Shown here one piece after another: positions 44,403-58,590 of a stretch of DNA of 64,000 nucleotides (position 1 is its first letter; each line of letters starts with the position of its first letter). The notes below the pieces were generated by a model. It saw nothing but the letters and a program-made list of their open reading frames with translations, was not told the DNA's origin and ran no database searches. Origin of the DNA: Dromiciops gliroides (taxonomy: Eukaryota; Chordata; Mammalia; Microbiotheria; Microbiotheriidae); the NCBI RefSeq assembly GCF_019393635.1, contig NC_057861.1, positions 357,102,953 through 357,166,952 of the forward strand. Direction: 5' to 3'. The translations under genes and the position numbers were made by a program.

Positions 44403-45676
44403 ATTTAGTATATATATATATATATATATACCTTGTTTTTCTTTTCTTTTTAAAAGAACAAGCTACAGCAGAAAGATGTTAGTTTTCTTTTAAAAAGTTG
44501 TAGGTGACTGCTAGAAATAGAGTTTACATGGTGAATACTTTCATTTCCTTTATTCCTCTCTAATAATAATGCAAAGGAGGAAATCACTGCTGCAGTGAAC
44601 CTAAACAAAGTAAAGTTGCTGATTATCATCAATCTACATATTCAAGATACTGTACTAGACTTAGCAAGAACTGGTAAGATATTTATACATGCCAAAGCAA
44701 CAGATAAAATTCTTTTCCATGCAAACTGAAAAGGCAAGATACAAAGACATTTGATAACATTCTAAAATTTACCATTGTCTTTGAAATGCCTCCATTTAAA
44801 TTTGGGACAACCTGTACTATCAGCATGTGAGGAAAGCAACATTGTTGTATAAACACTAGATATATTAGATTTCTGTCCAAAATGCCATTCTTTGTTTATA
44901 TATTTATTGGTCTTAGTAGGGATTATATGGTCATTATAAAGATCATAGGCCACCCTTGATTATATAAGTGTGTATACCATCTCCATCAGCAAAGATCATA
45001 AAAAGTATCACAAAAGTTGATTTTCTTTTTTTGAACTATTTGAACCCTTAACTTTTTTTAATTTGGGTTTTTATTGTTCATTAAAAGTATCATAAATTAC
45101 TGATATCCTTTTATTTTCCAAATTCTATTTTGTGTGTGTTTATATATATATATATACATGCGTGTGTGTGTGTGTAGGAATATGTATAATATTTTATATT
45201 TTGTTCTTTCTGTCTCTAGTTCTAGTTTCAATTCTTCTATGCATATTTTGGTAAGAAATTAAAATGAATTACAATATCTATTAACAGATCTTTCAAGTCA
45301 TTTCTGTCACTATAGTACTTCATGCCTATCTTTCAGAGTGTCCCTAAATAATATCTTTTTGTTTTTCTTTATATATTTTTTATCATGTTAATAGTCTAAA
45401 AACACGTGTATTTGCAGATCCTGAAATGTTTTTTCTACTCTGTCATATATTGTTGGAAAATTACTTTGTTATCCATACTTCTATCTTATACCAGCTTTTT
45501 TTAGTTACTTGATTTTGGTAATCTGTCCATTAACTTGATAAGTGTTATGAATCTATTTCCTACTGTTTTTCCTTTTCAGTGAATATTCTTCTGAAAATTA
45601 ACTAGGCATATAAAAATAACATATTTTACAGTTGAATTCAAGGATTAGAATATAATTTGTTCTTGAAAACAGTGTA
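44403..45676. other. AT-rich intergenic stretch
   Basis: A (TA)n run at 44408-44430 and a TA/TG tract at 45139-45175. No gene or mobile element is recognised. Confidence 0.5.
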
Positions 45677-47135
45677 AGAGCCAAGATGTCAAAGGAGAGG
45701 GAGCATTCTAGTTAAACTCTGCTAACAATCCCCTAACAAATATTATCAAGTAACAGTCAAATCAACTTCTTGGGAAAACAGAGCAAAAAAAAAGTAAGTG
45801 ACATTTTTTTCAGTCCAAAGGAACACAAGAGCTCAAAAGGAGATGTCTGTGACATTAGGGGCTAACATGGAGTGCATGTGGCCGCAATACTAACTGTAGT
45901 CCTTAGAAGTACTGCCCTGATATCCCAGAATCAGAGGGTAAAATAGTCATTGGAAGAATATACCAATCACCTCATGAAAGAGATTTCAAAATGAAAACGC
46001 TCAGAAATATTAAAACCAAATTTTGGAGTTCCCAAGGTCTGTGGAGTCATAGTCAAGATCACACAAGATTTAGCAGTTTCTACATTAAAGGAACTGAGGG
46101 CTTGGAATATGATTTTCTGGAGGACAAAGGAGCTGGGATTACAAGCTTGAATCACTTGCCCATCCAAACTGAGTAGAATCCTTTAGGGGGAAAATGTATA
46201 TTCAATAAAAGAGAGGACTTTTAGGCATTATTGATGAACAGACCAGAGGTCAATATAAAAAAAAAAAAAAGACTTTCAAATACAGGACTCTAGAGGAGCA
46301 TAAAAAGGTGAGCAGGGATTTAGTAAGGTCAAACTGTTTAGATTCCTATATGGGAAGATGATACTTGTGACTCTGAAGAACTTTTATCATTTTAGGGCAA
46401 TTGGAAGGAGTATATATAGACAGAAAGCATGGGTATGAGTTCAATATGAAGTGATGATATTTAAAAAATAAACTTTTGGGGTGACAGAATAATGCACTGG
46501 GAGAAAGGGAAAGGGAGAGTTAGAATGGGGTAAATTATATCAATTAGGCAAGAAAAAGCTTTTAGAGGGAGGGGAAGAAGTGGAACATGAAGGGGTATCA
46601 TAATCATCAGGATTGGCTCAAAGAGGGAATGACATATGCACTTAATTGTATATAGAAATTTATCTTACACTGGAGGAAATTAGGAAGGAAGGAAATAAGA
46701 GAAGGGGGATATAATAGAAGTGAGGGCAAATTGGGGAAAGGGGTAGTAAAAAGCAAAACACTTTTGGGGAGGGACAGGGTGAAAGGTGAGAGATGATAAA
46801 ATAAAAAGATGGAGGATGGAGGGAAATACAGTTAGCAATAGTAACTGAGTGGGGAAAAATTGAAGCAAGTTTTTTCTCAATATGTCATTCCCCAATTGAT
46901 AAATGATCAAAATAAATGAACAGTTTTCAGATGAACTAATAAAAGTTTTCTATAGTCATATGAAAAAAAATGTTCTAACTCACTATTGATTGGAGAGATA
47001 CAAATCAAAAGAATTCTGGGGTACCACTTAAAACCTCTTAGTTTGGCTTATAGGACAGAAAAGGAAAATTACAAACATTGGAGGGAATGTGGGAAAAAAT
47101 GAGGCATTAATCCACTGTTGGTGGAGTATATGAAA
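45677..47135 (+). mobile_element. L1/half-L1 with two internal deletions
   Basis: A 5' UTR start 'agccaagatgtcaaaggaga' is followed near 45910 by the C-terminal half of ORF1 ('ctcagaaatattaaaaccaa'), the spacer (46320-46860), then the ORF2 C-terminal stretch at 46880-47135 ('cattccccaattgataaatg', 'ccactgttggtggag'). ORF1 N-terminus, endonuclease and RT are absent. It ends abruptly at 47135 next to an antisense MIR (about 47137-47230). Confidence 0.8.
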
Positions 47136-47136
47136 A

Positions 47137-48655
47137 GTGAAGTGACTTGCCTAAGGTCATACCACCAATAAGTGGCAGAGCAAAAACTTGAGTTGACTGG
47201 CTCCAAATGCTGTAATTTGCTGCCTGCCATACTCATTTCTTCTTCAAACTAACGTCAGAAATTATACTGATAAAAGACTTCATCCTTAAATCCTCAAAAC
47301 TTTAAGGATTTGAATCACATTAAAATGTATGAATACCTTAGACTGCTAATAAATTTTATGTTATCAATCATTTATTTATTAGTATGAAGGAATATTACTA
47401 CAGAAATATAGATGTATGATCAAAGGAGATAAATCAAATTCCTAAGATACTTGTGCAAAAGGAGTGTGAACCTCAGGTAAGAAAGTACAGAAGTGAAGAC
47501 AACTATCATTTGTTTCACAATATATCTTGAAACTGTCCCTTCACCATCCAATTCCTAGTGTTTAGGACCAAAGTATCAATAGCAGAACTTTGAGAGATTA
47601 TTAGCCATGTGAGTTCATTGCTGTGGAAAGAGTACTAACCTTGAAATCAGAAAATCTATATTCTATTCATATCCAATTCAATTCTCCTCTATCCAGGTGA
47701 CTGTGTTCCTGAGCTTGTTTACTCATCTTCAAAATTAAGCAGGTAGACAATAACTTCCTTCAAAATTTAGAGATATGATCCTATTATTTCATAGAACTCA
47801 ATTTCTTCTGAAGATGGTAGTTTTGTACTGGAAACACCATCAATTTAGCAGTATGTCTAATGATCAATGGTAATGAATCAGGACTTTCTATGTATGTTGC
47901 CAGCTCAAACACTTTTAGTATCCCTGGTAAAGACTCCTCTGTGATGCCAGAACTCACACAAACACTCATTTTAGTTTGTTAAAGGAGGGAAAAATATGTG
48001 AGAAGCAGAATAATATCTCTAGGATATTCCAGTTTATCACACAACTTCAAAAAAAAAAATTCAAGTACTCAGAAACACTAAACAAAATTTTGTTCTCTAA
48101 CAATTCTGTCACCAGCATCAATAGACGATAATTATAGTAATAAAGCTAAACTAAGTCATTATTCACTCACATTTAAAGCTCAGCTGGTAGATGATGCAGA
48201 AGTGTGAATGCTAACATGTATAACATGGATTTTGAGAAGTCAGCTGGCCTGTAAAACTAAGTCGCTTAATAAGCAAAGCATATTAAAATTCATCAATTGA
48301 AATATGCCATGGCATTGGTTAGGTTAATAAAAATCAAACACCTGCAAAAGACAGGTTAATTTAACTGGATTTGTAAAAAATTAAACTCCATCAGCAATGT
48401 GTGCTTATTTTATGAATTATTAATTATATAATAACCTCTTTATGTTTGTATAGAACTTTACAGCTTTTCAAAGAACTTGCATATACATCATGTCATTTGA
48501 TGCTTCTAACAACTCTGTGAGGTAGACAAGGAAGGAAACACCATCCCCACTTTGCAGTTAAAGAGTCTGAAATTTAGTGATATCAAGTGATTTGCACAAT
48601 ATCACAAAACTATTAAGTGGCAGAATTGTCCCTTGAGCCCATACCTCATGGCTCC
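47137..48655. other. intergenic stretch with three MIR fragments
   Basis: Antisense MIR at 47137-47230 ('agtgacttgcctaaggtcat'), sense MIR-like at about 47614-47780 and antisense MIR at about 48440-48655 ('gtgatttgcacaatatcaca', 'ctctgtgaggtagac'). No gene is seen. Confidence 0.6.
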
Positions 48656-49214
48656 TTTTAAATGGTTCTTTGTACTTCACCCTATGAATTGGACCTATAA
48701 AATCAAATAGTAAAATATTTGTTAAGGTGTCCTACCACAAAAATATTGAACCCTTGCTTGATATGTATAGGCTCTTTGATACTAATGACAGGTCTTGTGA
48801 CCACCCTTTTTTCCTGTTTCTATAATCTGGAGTCATAATACATACCTTCTATATTCAGGTGATTGACCTATATAGAGTACTATTCCCATGTTACTACGTT
48901 TTCTTCCTTGCCTAATTTTTTGTTCCAATCAAATAACAGAAAGACTATTATAACTTGTTATTTAAAATTCCAAAGAAGCCTTTACTACCTTTAGAATCTC
49001 AATCATTAAAATTCATGAATATTTAAGTGTGCAGTTGTATTGGCCTTCTGTACCTGAAGATTTCCAAATTGATCATTCGGTTGGGACATTAAGAGGTTAT
49101 ACTGGATTGGCTATTTCTCGTAGTCCATAGGTTGATGGGCCTTGACAAAAAAGGGAGAGAGACAGTCAGAGACAGAGAGAAAGAAAGACAAAGAGAGAGA
49201 AATGGAGCAGAGAT

Positions 49215-49395
49215 ATAATTAGCTATGTGACCTTGAGCAAGGAACTCTACCTCTGTTTGCCCAAGTTTCATCATCAGTAAAACAGGGGTAATAAACTTAC
49301 CTATTTTTAGGGTTGCTGAGAGAATTAGATGAGATAATATTTGTAAAGCACTGAGCACAGTGCCTGGCACGCAGTAACATTATATACATGGTAGA
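49215..49395 (+). mobile_element. MIR SINE
   Basis: 'agctatgtgaccttgagcaa', 'tcatcagtaaaacaggggta' and the 3' end 'gagcacagtgcctggcacgc' are MIR words in order. A GA-rich tract precedes it (49150-49200). Confidence 0.85.
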
Positions 49396-50805
49396 TGTTG
49401 TTATATATATGTATATATACACATAATTTATACATAGATATACGTTTAGCTTTGGTTAGAGGTAAAGATTTAGAGCTGTATTAATACATCCATATATGTA
49501 TATTTTATTTAGATATAGGCATTGCCTATTTGTTATAAGTCCTAAACTAAAATTTTCTGCTCATAATCTCATTCTGAGAGATTTTTCCCAAAAAATACAA
49601 AAGAAAAAGTGCATTGAATAGAAGATGAAAAACTGATATGTCTTCACATGCATAAAGAAAAAAACAACCTTCATATGCTGCTCTCCAAGTGTCATAAAGA
49701 AGATTCTCACTTTCAAGGGCAATATTTCAGAAACAGTGACTGTTACAGTGGGCTAGCAACTCAACTTTTAAGTATTTTTTGAACTTTATCTGTTTGTCTC
49801 TCTCTCTCTCTGTCTACCTATTTAATTCTGTTATTACAGTGCTCTATTTATTATTATAGCTTTTGTTTTCAAATTAATGATTCCTAACACTCTGGTATAT
49901 ATTATTCCTGAATGTAAACTTCCACCCATAATTAAGTTATAAATATATAGAAGGAGTCATTTTTTTTTAGCAAAGTTTCCTTTCATGGGGGAAAAACACA
50001 GAGAATTTTTATTCTGTCTATAGCTTTTTATGTTGACATATCCCTGTGAACCAGTGCAAAATCCAGATGTATCAGAGGTTGTTGGTTTTTGTTTTGTTTT
50101 TAATTCCAGTAAGTTAATTATCTGTCTTTTTCTCCCCTGGGGGAATTCCGCAATCTCCCAAATACCTGAAACCTTCAGCTGGCATCTTTATTGCCTTAAA
50201 AAATCTGTTCTCATATTCTTTATTCCCATTCAAAAGACTGATTACAGTGTAAAGCATCATTCTTCATAGAGAATTTGAATTTCAGCAGGATTAAAATATA
50301 GGATTAAAAGTAAATAATAAAATAGATAAAATATGAAGATAATATAAAGCAAATATAGCTATGGAGTTGTAGAAGGTAAGGTATCAGTCAACAGGCCTAA
50401 AACAATAGGATGAAATGGAAAGAATATTGGGCTATGTGTGTAAGGCAGGGATTGCTGATGCCCGACAAATCTTTTCTTCCCTTATCACCACTACCACCTA
50501 ACCTGTCTAAAAAATAACTTCGTTTACCAACTCTTGGTTAGGCAAAGTCATATTCTCCCTCAGTTGTTATGTACTTTGGCTTTATGCTCTCTGAAATATC
50601 ATGGTCCAACTAAAAGCATATAAACAAATACATAGCTATAGAAATAGATAAGTATACCCAGATATCTAAATCTACCTCCCTATCTATCTATCTATCTATC
50701 TATCTATTTTTGAGGGCATAATCAAAGACCTATAGGTGACTAGAGAGTACTATTTAATAGTTGTTTACACATTTTTCCCCATAACAACTATTTAAGGAAG
50801 TCCAA
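49396..50805. other. unassigned intergenic stretch
   Basis: Short TA-rich and (TC)n patches, and (ATCT)n at 50681-50708. No gene is recognised. Confidence 0.45.
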
Positions 50806-51040
50806 TAGGCAGCTAGATGTTTCACTGGAGAGAGCACTGGGCCTAGAAACAGGCAGGCCTGAGTTAAACTCCAGTCTCAGACACTTAATAGTTATATGAC
50901 CCTGAAAAATCACTTAACTTCTGTTTTCCTTAATCCACTGAAGAAGGAAATGGCAAACCACTCCTGTATCTTTTCCAAGAAAACTCCCTACAGAGTTATA
51001 AAGAGTTAAACATGACTGAACAATTGAAGAAAAACAAGGC
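50806..51040 (+). mobile_element. MAR1-like long CORE-SINE
   Basis: Head 'taggcagctagatgtttcac', core and 3' part 'gaaatggcaaaccactcctg' and 'acatgactgaac'. MIR-like and L2-like words continue to about 51180. Confidence 0.85.
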
Positions 51041-51639
51041 AGTGCAAGTAATATTAACTGTTTTACAGATGAGCAAACTGAAACTTAGAGGAGTTAGGTG
51101 TCTTCGGTTCTGCAATGTAATTCAATTCAACAAATACTTATTAAACATTTACTATGATTCCAGGCCCTGGAGAAAAGAAGGCAAGAGTAGCAGTAGCAAC
51201 AGCAAAAAAATAACTCCTGCCCTGATTTCAGATTTCAGAGACAAGTATCACCTCTTATATAAGATCTTACTTGATGATATCTCCCCTCGATTTTTGTTAT
51301 TAAGGCTATCTCCTACCTAGAACACTGAGGGAGACGCAGGAGAAAATGTTCCAAGAAAGTAAAACAAAACAAAACAAAAAATGAAGAGAAAACAAAATAA
51401 AAGAAAGAAAAAGGCACCACCACTTTTACTATCATCTTCCATCAGACCCTAATTGGGACACTCCAGCACTCTAAATCCAAAATTCTAAACAACTGTGATC
51501 CTTCCCACTCAAAAATAAACAAGCAAACCAATAATAACAAAAACTAGGCCTACTTCCATCACACATAATTTAGGAAACAAACAAATAAATGAATGAAGCA
51601 TGAGTTTGTGTGTGTGTGTGTGGGGGTAATCTCAGAGGT

Positions 51640-52540
51640 TAGGCATTATAGTTAAGGGGGCCTGACAACCTTTTTGCAGAAGGAAGAATTTTAACTGAGA
51701 CTTGAAGGAAGCCAGGAACCTCAGAATCCATAGATAAATATTCTATATAGATGAATAGAGAATATTCAAGTTTTAGGGTATGGCAAGTCAAAATGCAGTC
51801 AGATAATAGAGGGTCTTATGGGAATTAAAGCAGAAGCTAGTTTCACTGTATCATAGAGTATGCAAAGGATAATAAATTACAAAAAGACTGGAAAGGCAAG
51901 AAAGGAGCCAAATTACCAAGGACTTTAAAAGGCAAAGAGAGGATTTTACATATGTTCCTGGAAATGATAGGTGACCACTAGAATTTATTGAAATGGGGGG
52001 AGGCAGAGGTATGCTTTAGAAAGTCCACTTTGATAGTTGAGTGGAGAATGAATGCAATGGGGAGAGAATTGAAGAATAATGAGACATTAAACAAAATTAA
52101 TAGCTTAGATGTGAGTTACCTGGTTAAAGATGGTGACAGAAATGAGAACAAATGTCAAATATTAATTTTATGGAGGCAGAGTCAAAAGAACATGACAAGA
52201 GATTGGATATAGTAGATGAGAGAGACTGAGAATGTGGGGATGATATATATGCTATGAAGCCAGTTTACTGGTATAATGGTGGTAGGCTCAACAATAATTG
52301 GAAAGTAAGGAAGAGATGAAGGTTTTGGGGGGAAAGATATTGAGTTCTGTTTAAGATGTCTACATGACATTCATTTTAAGATGTCTAATAGTTAGATGGA
52401 GATATAGGATTACAGGTCAAGAGAAAATTATTTGGATAGAGATGACATTTCAATCCAGGATAGCTGATGAGATCATCAAACAGAATAGTACAAAGGGAGA
52501 GGGGAAAAAAGGTCCTAGGACAGAGTTTTGTGGAAAATCT
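51640..52540 (+). repeat. unnamed dispersed repeat, copy 1
   Basis: The segment 51890-52080 aligns with 58060-58250 ('aaggactttaaaaggcaaag' with 'aaggactttgaatatcaaac', and further down the shared 'gaaaatc/gaaagtc' and 'agttgagtggagaatg' type words). The repeat continues with 'tcctaggacagagttttgtg'. It has no visible coding capacity. I do not assign a family name. Confidence 0.65.
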
Positions 52541-53025
52541 ATGATTACATCTGAGCTACATTTGGCTTTACAATATCTTCACAATGTGATTCCAACTTGT
52601 CTTTTGAACTGCATTATAACTCATGTCAATCCCTGCTCTAGGATTTATTTATAATTTTGCCAATTGATGGACACCAAAATAGTGTCTAAATTTTTAGTAT
52701 CAAAAGGAATGCATATTTTTGGATGTATGGAACATCCCCCCCCCATCTTTTGCTTTTGAAATGTTTATGACCAATTATAGAATCACTGGGTAAAAGAACA
52801 TGACCACTTTAGGACCTTTTCCCAGAAGAGTTGAACCAAATCACATCTCTATCAATAAATTGTTTTAGCATGTCTATCTTCTTTTAAACATTCATATGAT
52901 TCATATAAAGCATATATAACATAGCTTAATAATCTTTGGCTACCTGACATATGTGAAATCAGACTGAAGTTTTTTACAATTTGCATTTCCTTTGTAGATT
53001 AGCCGTTTGGAGAACTTTTCCTATA

Positions 53026-53072
<47 letters not shown>

Positions 53073-53489
53073 AATAATTTCTTATGTGGAAAACTATTAG
53101 TTCTTATTGTATGGCCACTTATCCAAAAATATTGTTTTTTCATGGCTATGGCAGACTTGGTATTTCTCAGTGTATTAATTTTTCCTCCTGACTCCATAAT
53201 CAATTTTGTAAATGTCAAATTTCACTTTGTAGTCGTATATGGAGCATAATTTTTCTAAATTCACTAAATTGAAAAAAATTAACCAAATAATGTAGACTCA
53301 AATTATAGCTTCAGATAACTTTGAGTTTTGTATAATTTGCATTTTTCCTAGTGCTAAGATCTTTATAAAAATATGATTTTCTATTAAAATACTATCAAAC
53401 TATTCTCTACTTTAAGTCGTACATACATTTTGTAAAATTTTTTCAAGGTCAAACCTCTATTGTAGTGGAGAATAGCTTTGTTTCATTGT
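52541..53489. other. AT-rich intergenic stretch
   Basis: (TA)n microsatellite at 53028-53068; otherwise nothing is recognised. Confidence 0.5.
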
Positions 53490-53620
53490 TTAATTGTTTC
53501 CATCATGTCCAATTCTTCAAACAAACTGGGTCACACAGCTAATAAGTCCTGGAGACCAGATTTCAATTCAGGGAGATAAGTCTTTCCTACTATAGGCCCT
53601 CTGCCAACTACCTCCCCAGA
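53490..53620 (-). mobile_element. MIR-like fragment
   Basis: 'gggtcacacagctaataagt' and 'gaccagatttcaattca' in antisense orientation. Confidence 0.7.
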
Positions 53621-56600
53621 GAGTAGAGTAAGAAGAGGAAAAGTTCAGTTTGTATTGATAATAATCTTTGGTAAAGTTTAAAAATCAATGATTTGGCAAA
53701 AATTAATATGTGGAGTTTTATTTGATGAATCATTTCAAATACGAGATTTAAAAAAAAAAGTTTGTCACAAAATTAAGAAAGAAAAAAGCACAGTAACCAG
53801 AATTTTTAAAGTTTTTTATGGCATGCCTTAGTGGTTTAATATGTATCCCTTTTCTGTTCTGTAAAATAAAATATTTTTTGAAAGAGGAGAAAACCTAAAG
53901 TTATTCATATAATTATTGTTAGAACAAGAGGAAGATTGGAGGGTTGATAGACACTTTATAGTCTCTGAAAAATATATCCTGAGATTTGAGAACAATGTCA
54001 CTTTGGTGAAATAGGTGAAGCTGTTCTTTGATACTTTCACACCCTCTTTGTCAGGGTCTAATAATATTTCTTTCTCTCTAATGTGGATTATTGAACTCTC
54101 ACCTATCTGTCAATCAACTTATATTAGTTTTACAAGATAATAATTTAAGGTATTATTAATTCTAAGTATGCTTGCTTGTTTTTTTATTGTGGCTGTCTTT
54201 TAAGTGATTAAGAGATTCATCAAACTTATTTCATATTGTTTTATTTTAGTTTAATTTATTTTTTGTTTTATATTATCAGTGTTTGCCAATGATTTTGCCA
54301 TCTCCCTCCTATAAAGTAAATCTTCATAAGAGAAAAAAAGAACCATAAAGCCAAACATATTTCATCAAAACCATGAAGCATATTAAAACCTGTCACTGAA
54401 TATGAAGTATTTTATACTCAGCCCTGCAATTTTGCAAAAAAATGAGTGGTGATGACTTTTCATTATCACTTTTTTGGTATCAACCTTGGTCATTACAATG
54501 TAAAAGCATCCTCTCCCAATCATTTTATGGTGCTTTTTATAATTTATATTATGGTAGTCATTATTTTCTTGGTTCTATTTAATTCATTTTAAATAAATTT
54601 CATATAAATTTTCTCTTTTTATATTTAGCATTACTTAGATATTACATGAGGTTAATATGCCTCAATTTGTTTACCTATTATATAATCATAGATATCTATT
54701 TTGTTTCAAATTCTTTGATACATAAAAAAGTTCTAACATAATCTTTTTATAAATATGATAGTTTTTTTTAATTGTTACTTCCTTAATGCAAAAGTCTAGC
54801 AGTGGGATCTCTGGGCTAATATAAAGGTCATTTTATGTCACTTTCTTAGTCCAATTTCAAATTATTTTACATAGTATTTTGACCAATGCACAGCTGCATC
54901 AATAGGAATTATGGTACTTTTTCCCAAAAAAATCCTTCCAACATTTCATTTCCTATTCCCATCCTTTGTCATCTTTTCAAATTTGCTGAAAGAAGTGATA
55001 TTTTAGTGTTATTTTTATTTGGAGTGCTATTATTATTATTATTTGAAATTTGAAGCAATCTTTTATAATTATTAATAAGCTTTTGCATTTTCATAATGGA
55101 TGCTAACATGCCAAAATACAGATTTATAATAGAATAGTTTCACTCCAAAAAGGTTAATAGAGAAGCTATTAAAAGGCAAAGGATGATTCTCAGTATTCCT
55201 TAAACTTTATGTCATAGAAAGTCACTGCCTCTGGGCAGCTGGCCCAGAAAAATAATCTCTGTCTATCCCTTGAAACAGGTTAAGATTTTTCTTGCCTACT
55301 TTCTCACATTCTACATTTCCACAATAAATATGTAGTGTGTCATTCATCTAATCATTAGTTTCCCTTCTACCTGAGAACAGATCAGGAAGGAGGAGTAAAA
55401 TATTTAAAAGTTACTTTTTATTTTGCTTTTAAACATTTACATTTAGCACCTAAGAGGATTTATAGCTCAATGTGAAATTGTTTAATCTACCACTAGAAGC
55501 ATATCAATAATTTCAGTACTATATGCAGGCCATCACAACACTCTGTAGTTTATCACCTTCACCTCTTTTTTACTGATAACTTGGTCTCTGCTCCTGGGTC
55601 CATGGAATCTACTAGGACGAACTATGCTTTACTTTACTCAACCTCAGGGGCTATGCCATTTCCTGACCTACTACTCCACATCATATCTCCATATGGTACA
55701 CTGAGCCATTCTATTTGTGCTCACTCTATATATTGTTTTCCCATATGTTAGCTTCTTGAGGACAGGGGTTATTTTGCTCATTTGTATTTGTACCTCCAAT
55801 CCTTAACACCATGTCTGAAATACAGTAAGAGCTTAGTAATACCTCTATTAATCTAATCTATGTATGTATCTATTTATCAACATCTTCCCTCATCCTCAGC
55901 TCTTCAATTTGACTTTTCTCACTTCTTCCCAACACTACTGGCTTTATTCTGAGAAAATTGCTTCCTATTTAATCACACTCTGAAACAATTCAAGGTTGAT
56001 GAAAGCTGACATTTTCCCTAGCTGTGTACAGTTTTATCTGTCCAATCAATTAGCAATGAGACTCAGCAGTCTATAAAAGTTGCCAGGGGGTCTGTTTTGG
56101 TATCTCTACTCCCAGAGGGTGAATATAATTCTTCTATCCAGAAGCAAAAACAGTTCTCTATGGGGCACAACTGATGTTCTTTTTTCCAATGAATAGAATT
56201 GTGATTGCCCTTCATGGATGAAATGTTTTATAGAGTTACATTCTAGTTTGCAGGGGATAGTTGGAAAACAAACTATTTAACCTTATATTGCAAGTCAGGC
56301 ACCTGATATGGTGAACAAAAGCTGGTAATAATGTGTTTGGAGCAAAGTTGCTGGCTCAGGGGAATGATGGCAAAAAAAAAATATCATGCCTGTTTTGATC
56401 TAGGTCATCAAGTTTCATCTATCACAGGTGAATCATGAACAAAGGTGTTAGGTAGTTGATAAGTTTTTACTCTGAATCTTGCCAGGTAGAGGGAGAGGGG
56501 AGAAAGTATCAGAAATCAGACTTCTCTACAAATAATAGCCTTGGCTGAGAAGAGCATAGTTACACTGACATGAAAAGGAAATCATATTTTCATCATTATG

Positions 56601-56939
56601 AGTTGTCTCCCAAGATCAGTGTTAAGCCAGAATTCACCTTTCCTTGACTACTCAGGGCAGTTATGCAGTTATATGCTGGGCATGCTGCTTCCTGCCATCT
56701 GTTATGGTATGTCTTTTTCTCATGAAATTGGCATTGATGTCTTTACTTTTGTCACAGGTAGTATGGATTATTTTCATTGGAAAGTCATCTCCCTAGCCAA
56801 TAGGCTTCTTAGCATTTTTCAAAGGTGGAATTAACATCTTCCCCCATCCATAAGCTACATACTGTACATGAAGTGTTTCTACATGTAACTTACTCCTTTG
56901 TGTTAAAATAGTGCCCTCTACAAACCATATGATTCTGGA
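53621..56939. other. AT-rich intergenic stretch, 3.3 kb
   Basis: Only an L2/MIR3-like 3' end is recognised, at about 55730-55860 ('gttagcttcttgaggacagg', 'aatacagtaagagcttagta'). Open frames here (for example 56598-56834, 78 codons) show no domain and no support. Confidence 0.5.
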
Positions 56940-57062
56940 GCTATAGATTTAGAAATAAAAGGAACCTTAGTGTCCAATTTCTTTTCATAAATGAGGAAAC
57001 TGAGACATCAAGAAATCAGGTGACTCGTATAAAGTCGCACTGTTAATAAGTTTCAAAGTGTG
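56940..57062 (-). mobile_element. MIR fragment interrupted by an L1 5' end
   Basis: 'catgaaatgagg'-type antisense MIR words ('aaatgaggaaactgagacat', 'agtcgcactgttaataagt') run up to the L1 start. Confidence 0.7.
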
Positions 57063-57069
57063 GGTAGGG

Positions 57070-57715
57070 GTGGGCACGGAGCCAAGATGGCAGAGTAGAG
57101 GCTGTGACTCCCCCTAGCTCCTGACAAATCTGTCCACCTACTGCCAAATAATGCCATAAAAAACCCAAAGCAGCCTAACTCACCTAAGAACAGAGTGCGA
57201 CTATTTTCCAGCCAGAAACAACAATTGAAATCACTTGTTGATGGGGCTGAAAGAGGAGCTCAGCGCTGGGCGCGGACCCACCCAGGAATAGATGCCTCCA
57301 AGTCTTCAGCGCTAGTGGCCGTTTCTGAGGCTCCGCTCATGCACTAGTGAGGGAGTTTGGTGGTTAGCCATGGTGAAATGGTTGCAGTCTTTGCTGGGGT
57401 TGGGGTGAAGCGCCCTGGTTCTGAACCAGTGGGCCAAATTGAGTGATGGTGGCCCAGTTGGGGAGGGGCCCAGGCACGCCAAGCTTCTGACCATAGAGAA
57501 TCAGATTTCAATCACACATCTACTTCCGGCTTGAGATGAGTCACCAAAGAAAACAGTGGATGATAGAGAGCTTCTTTGGGGTCAAGGTAAACCAGAATAG
57601 ACCCTCAGAAGAAGATAATAACAAAGTCAAAGCTCCAACATCCAAAGCTTCCAAGAAAATTATGAATTGGTCTCAGGCCTTGGAAGCACTCAAAAGGTAT
57701 TTTGAAAAAATAGTC
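57070..57715 (+). mobile_element. L1/half-L1 5' end: 5' UTR and start of ORF1
   Basis: The 5' UTR begins 'cggagccaagatggcagag'. ORF1 starts at 57536 with 'MSHQRKQWMIESFFGVKVN', the same subfamily as the ORF1 at 19947, and is recognisable for about 60 codons before breaking at 57712. The remaining element is absent. A 5' end without a 3' end implies a later deletion or recombination. Confidence 0.82.
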
Positions 57716-58297
57716 CTTATTCTCAAGAAGCTGACAGTGTAATTTGAAAGACAATATGCAAACAACTATGGTCAGAGAGGGTATATAAAGGATAAATTTT
57801 AAATAAAGTCAAAGAGAAGGCATTAGATTACACCTTATAAAGACAGGATTCTTGTAGAAGATGGGAATTTACCTAGGATTTGCAGGAAGCTAGGGATGAT
57901 AGCAGGCAGAGATGAGGAGGGAGAGAATTGTAAGCATGGTAAACAGTAAGTAAACATCTAAGAGTAGGGAGATAGTGTGTCATATTCAAGGAAGAGGAAA
58001 GATGTAGTGTCATTGGATTGCAGAGTATAGGGAGTGGGGAGTAAGGTGTAAGAAGACTGGAAGGGGGAGGGGAAGACAGGTTATAAAGGACTTTGAATAT
58101 CAAACAGAGATTTTATACTTGATCTTGGAGATGTTAGGAAGCCCCTGGAGTTTACTGAATAGGGAGGTGACAGTCAAACTGTGATTTAGGAAAATCATTT
58201 TGACAGCTGAATGGAGGATACACAGGAGTGAGAAGGGATTTGGGAGAGGCAGAGCAACTAGCAAGCTATTGCCATAGTCCACACATGAGCATCCCAT
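57716..58297 (+). repeat. unnamed dispersed repeat, copy 2a
   Basis: Shares its body with the repeat at 51640-52540. Characteristic words are 'gagtaaggtgtaagaagact' and 'tttactgaatagggaggtga'. Confidence 0.65.
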
Positions 58298-58590
58298 AGA
58301 ACTTACTCCTAGGCTTTATCTTTTCCCTCTATAATATTTCAATTAGTGATATCATTAGGTCCCATACATTCAATTATTATAACTCTGCTAATGATTCTCA
58401 AATATATTTATCTAGTTCTAAACTTTCTGCTTAACTCCAGATTCATAACTCCACAACTGCATATTAGACATCTTGAACTGAATATACTTTGTGTAGACAT
58501 GTAATCTCAACATTCTAAGATGAACTCTTTTTAAGTAAACTTTTCTATCACTTTCAAGTGCACAATCAACTTAACCCTCATCACTTCATG
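58298..58590. other. unassigned segment between two parts of the dispersed repeat
   Basis: This AT-rich segment has no recognised words. It may be a decayed insertion. Confidence 0.4.
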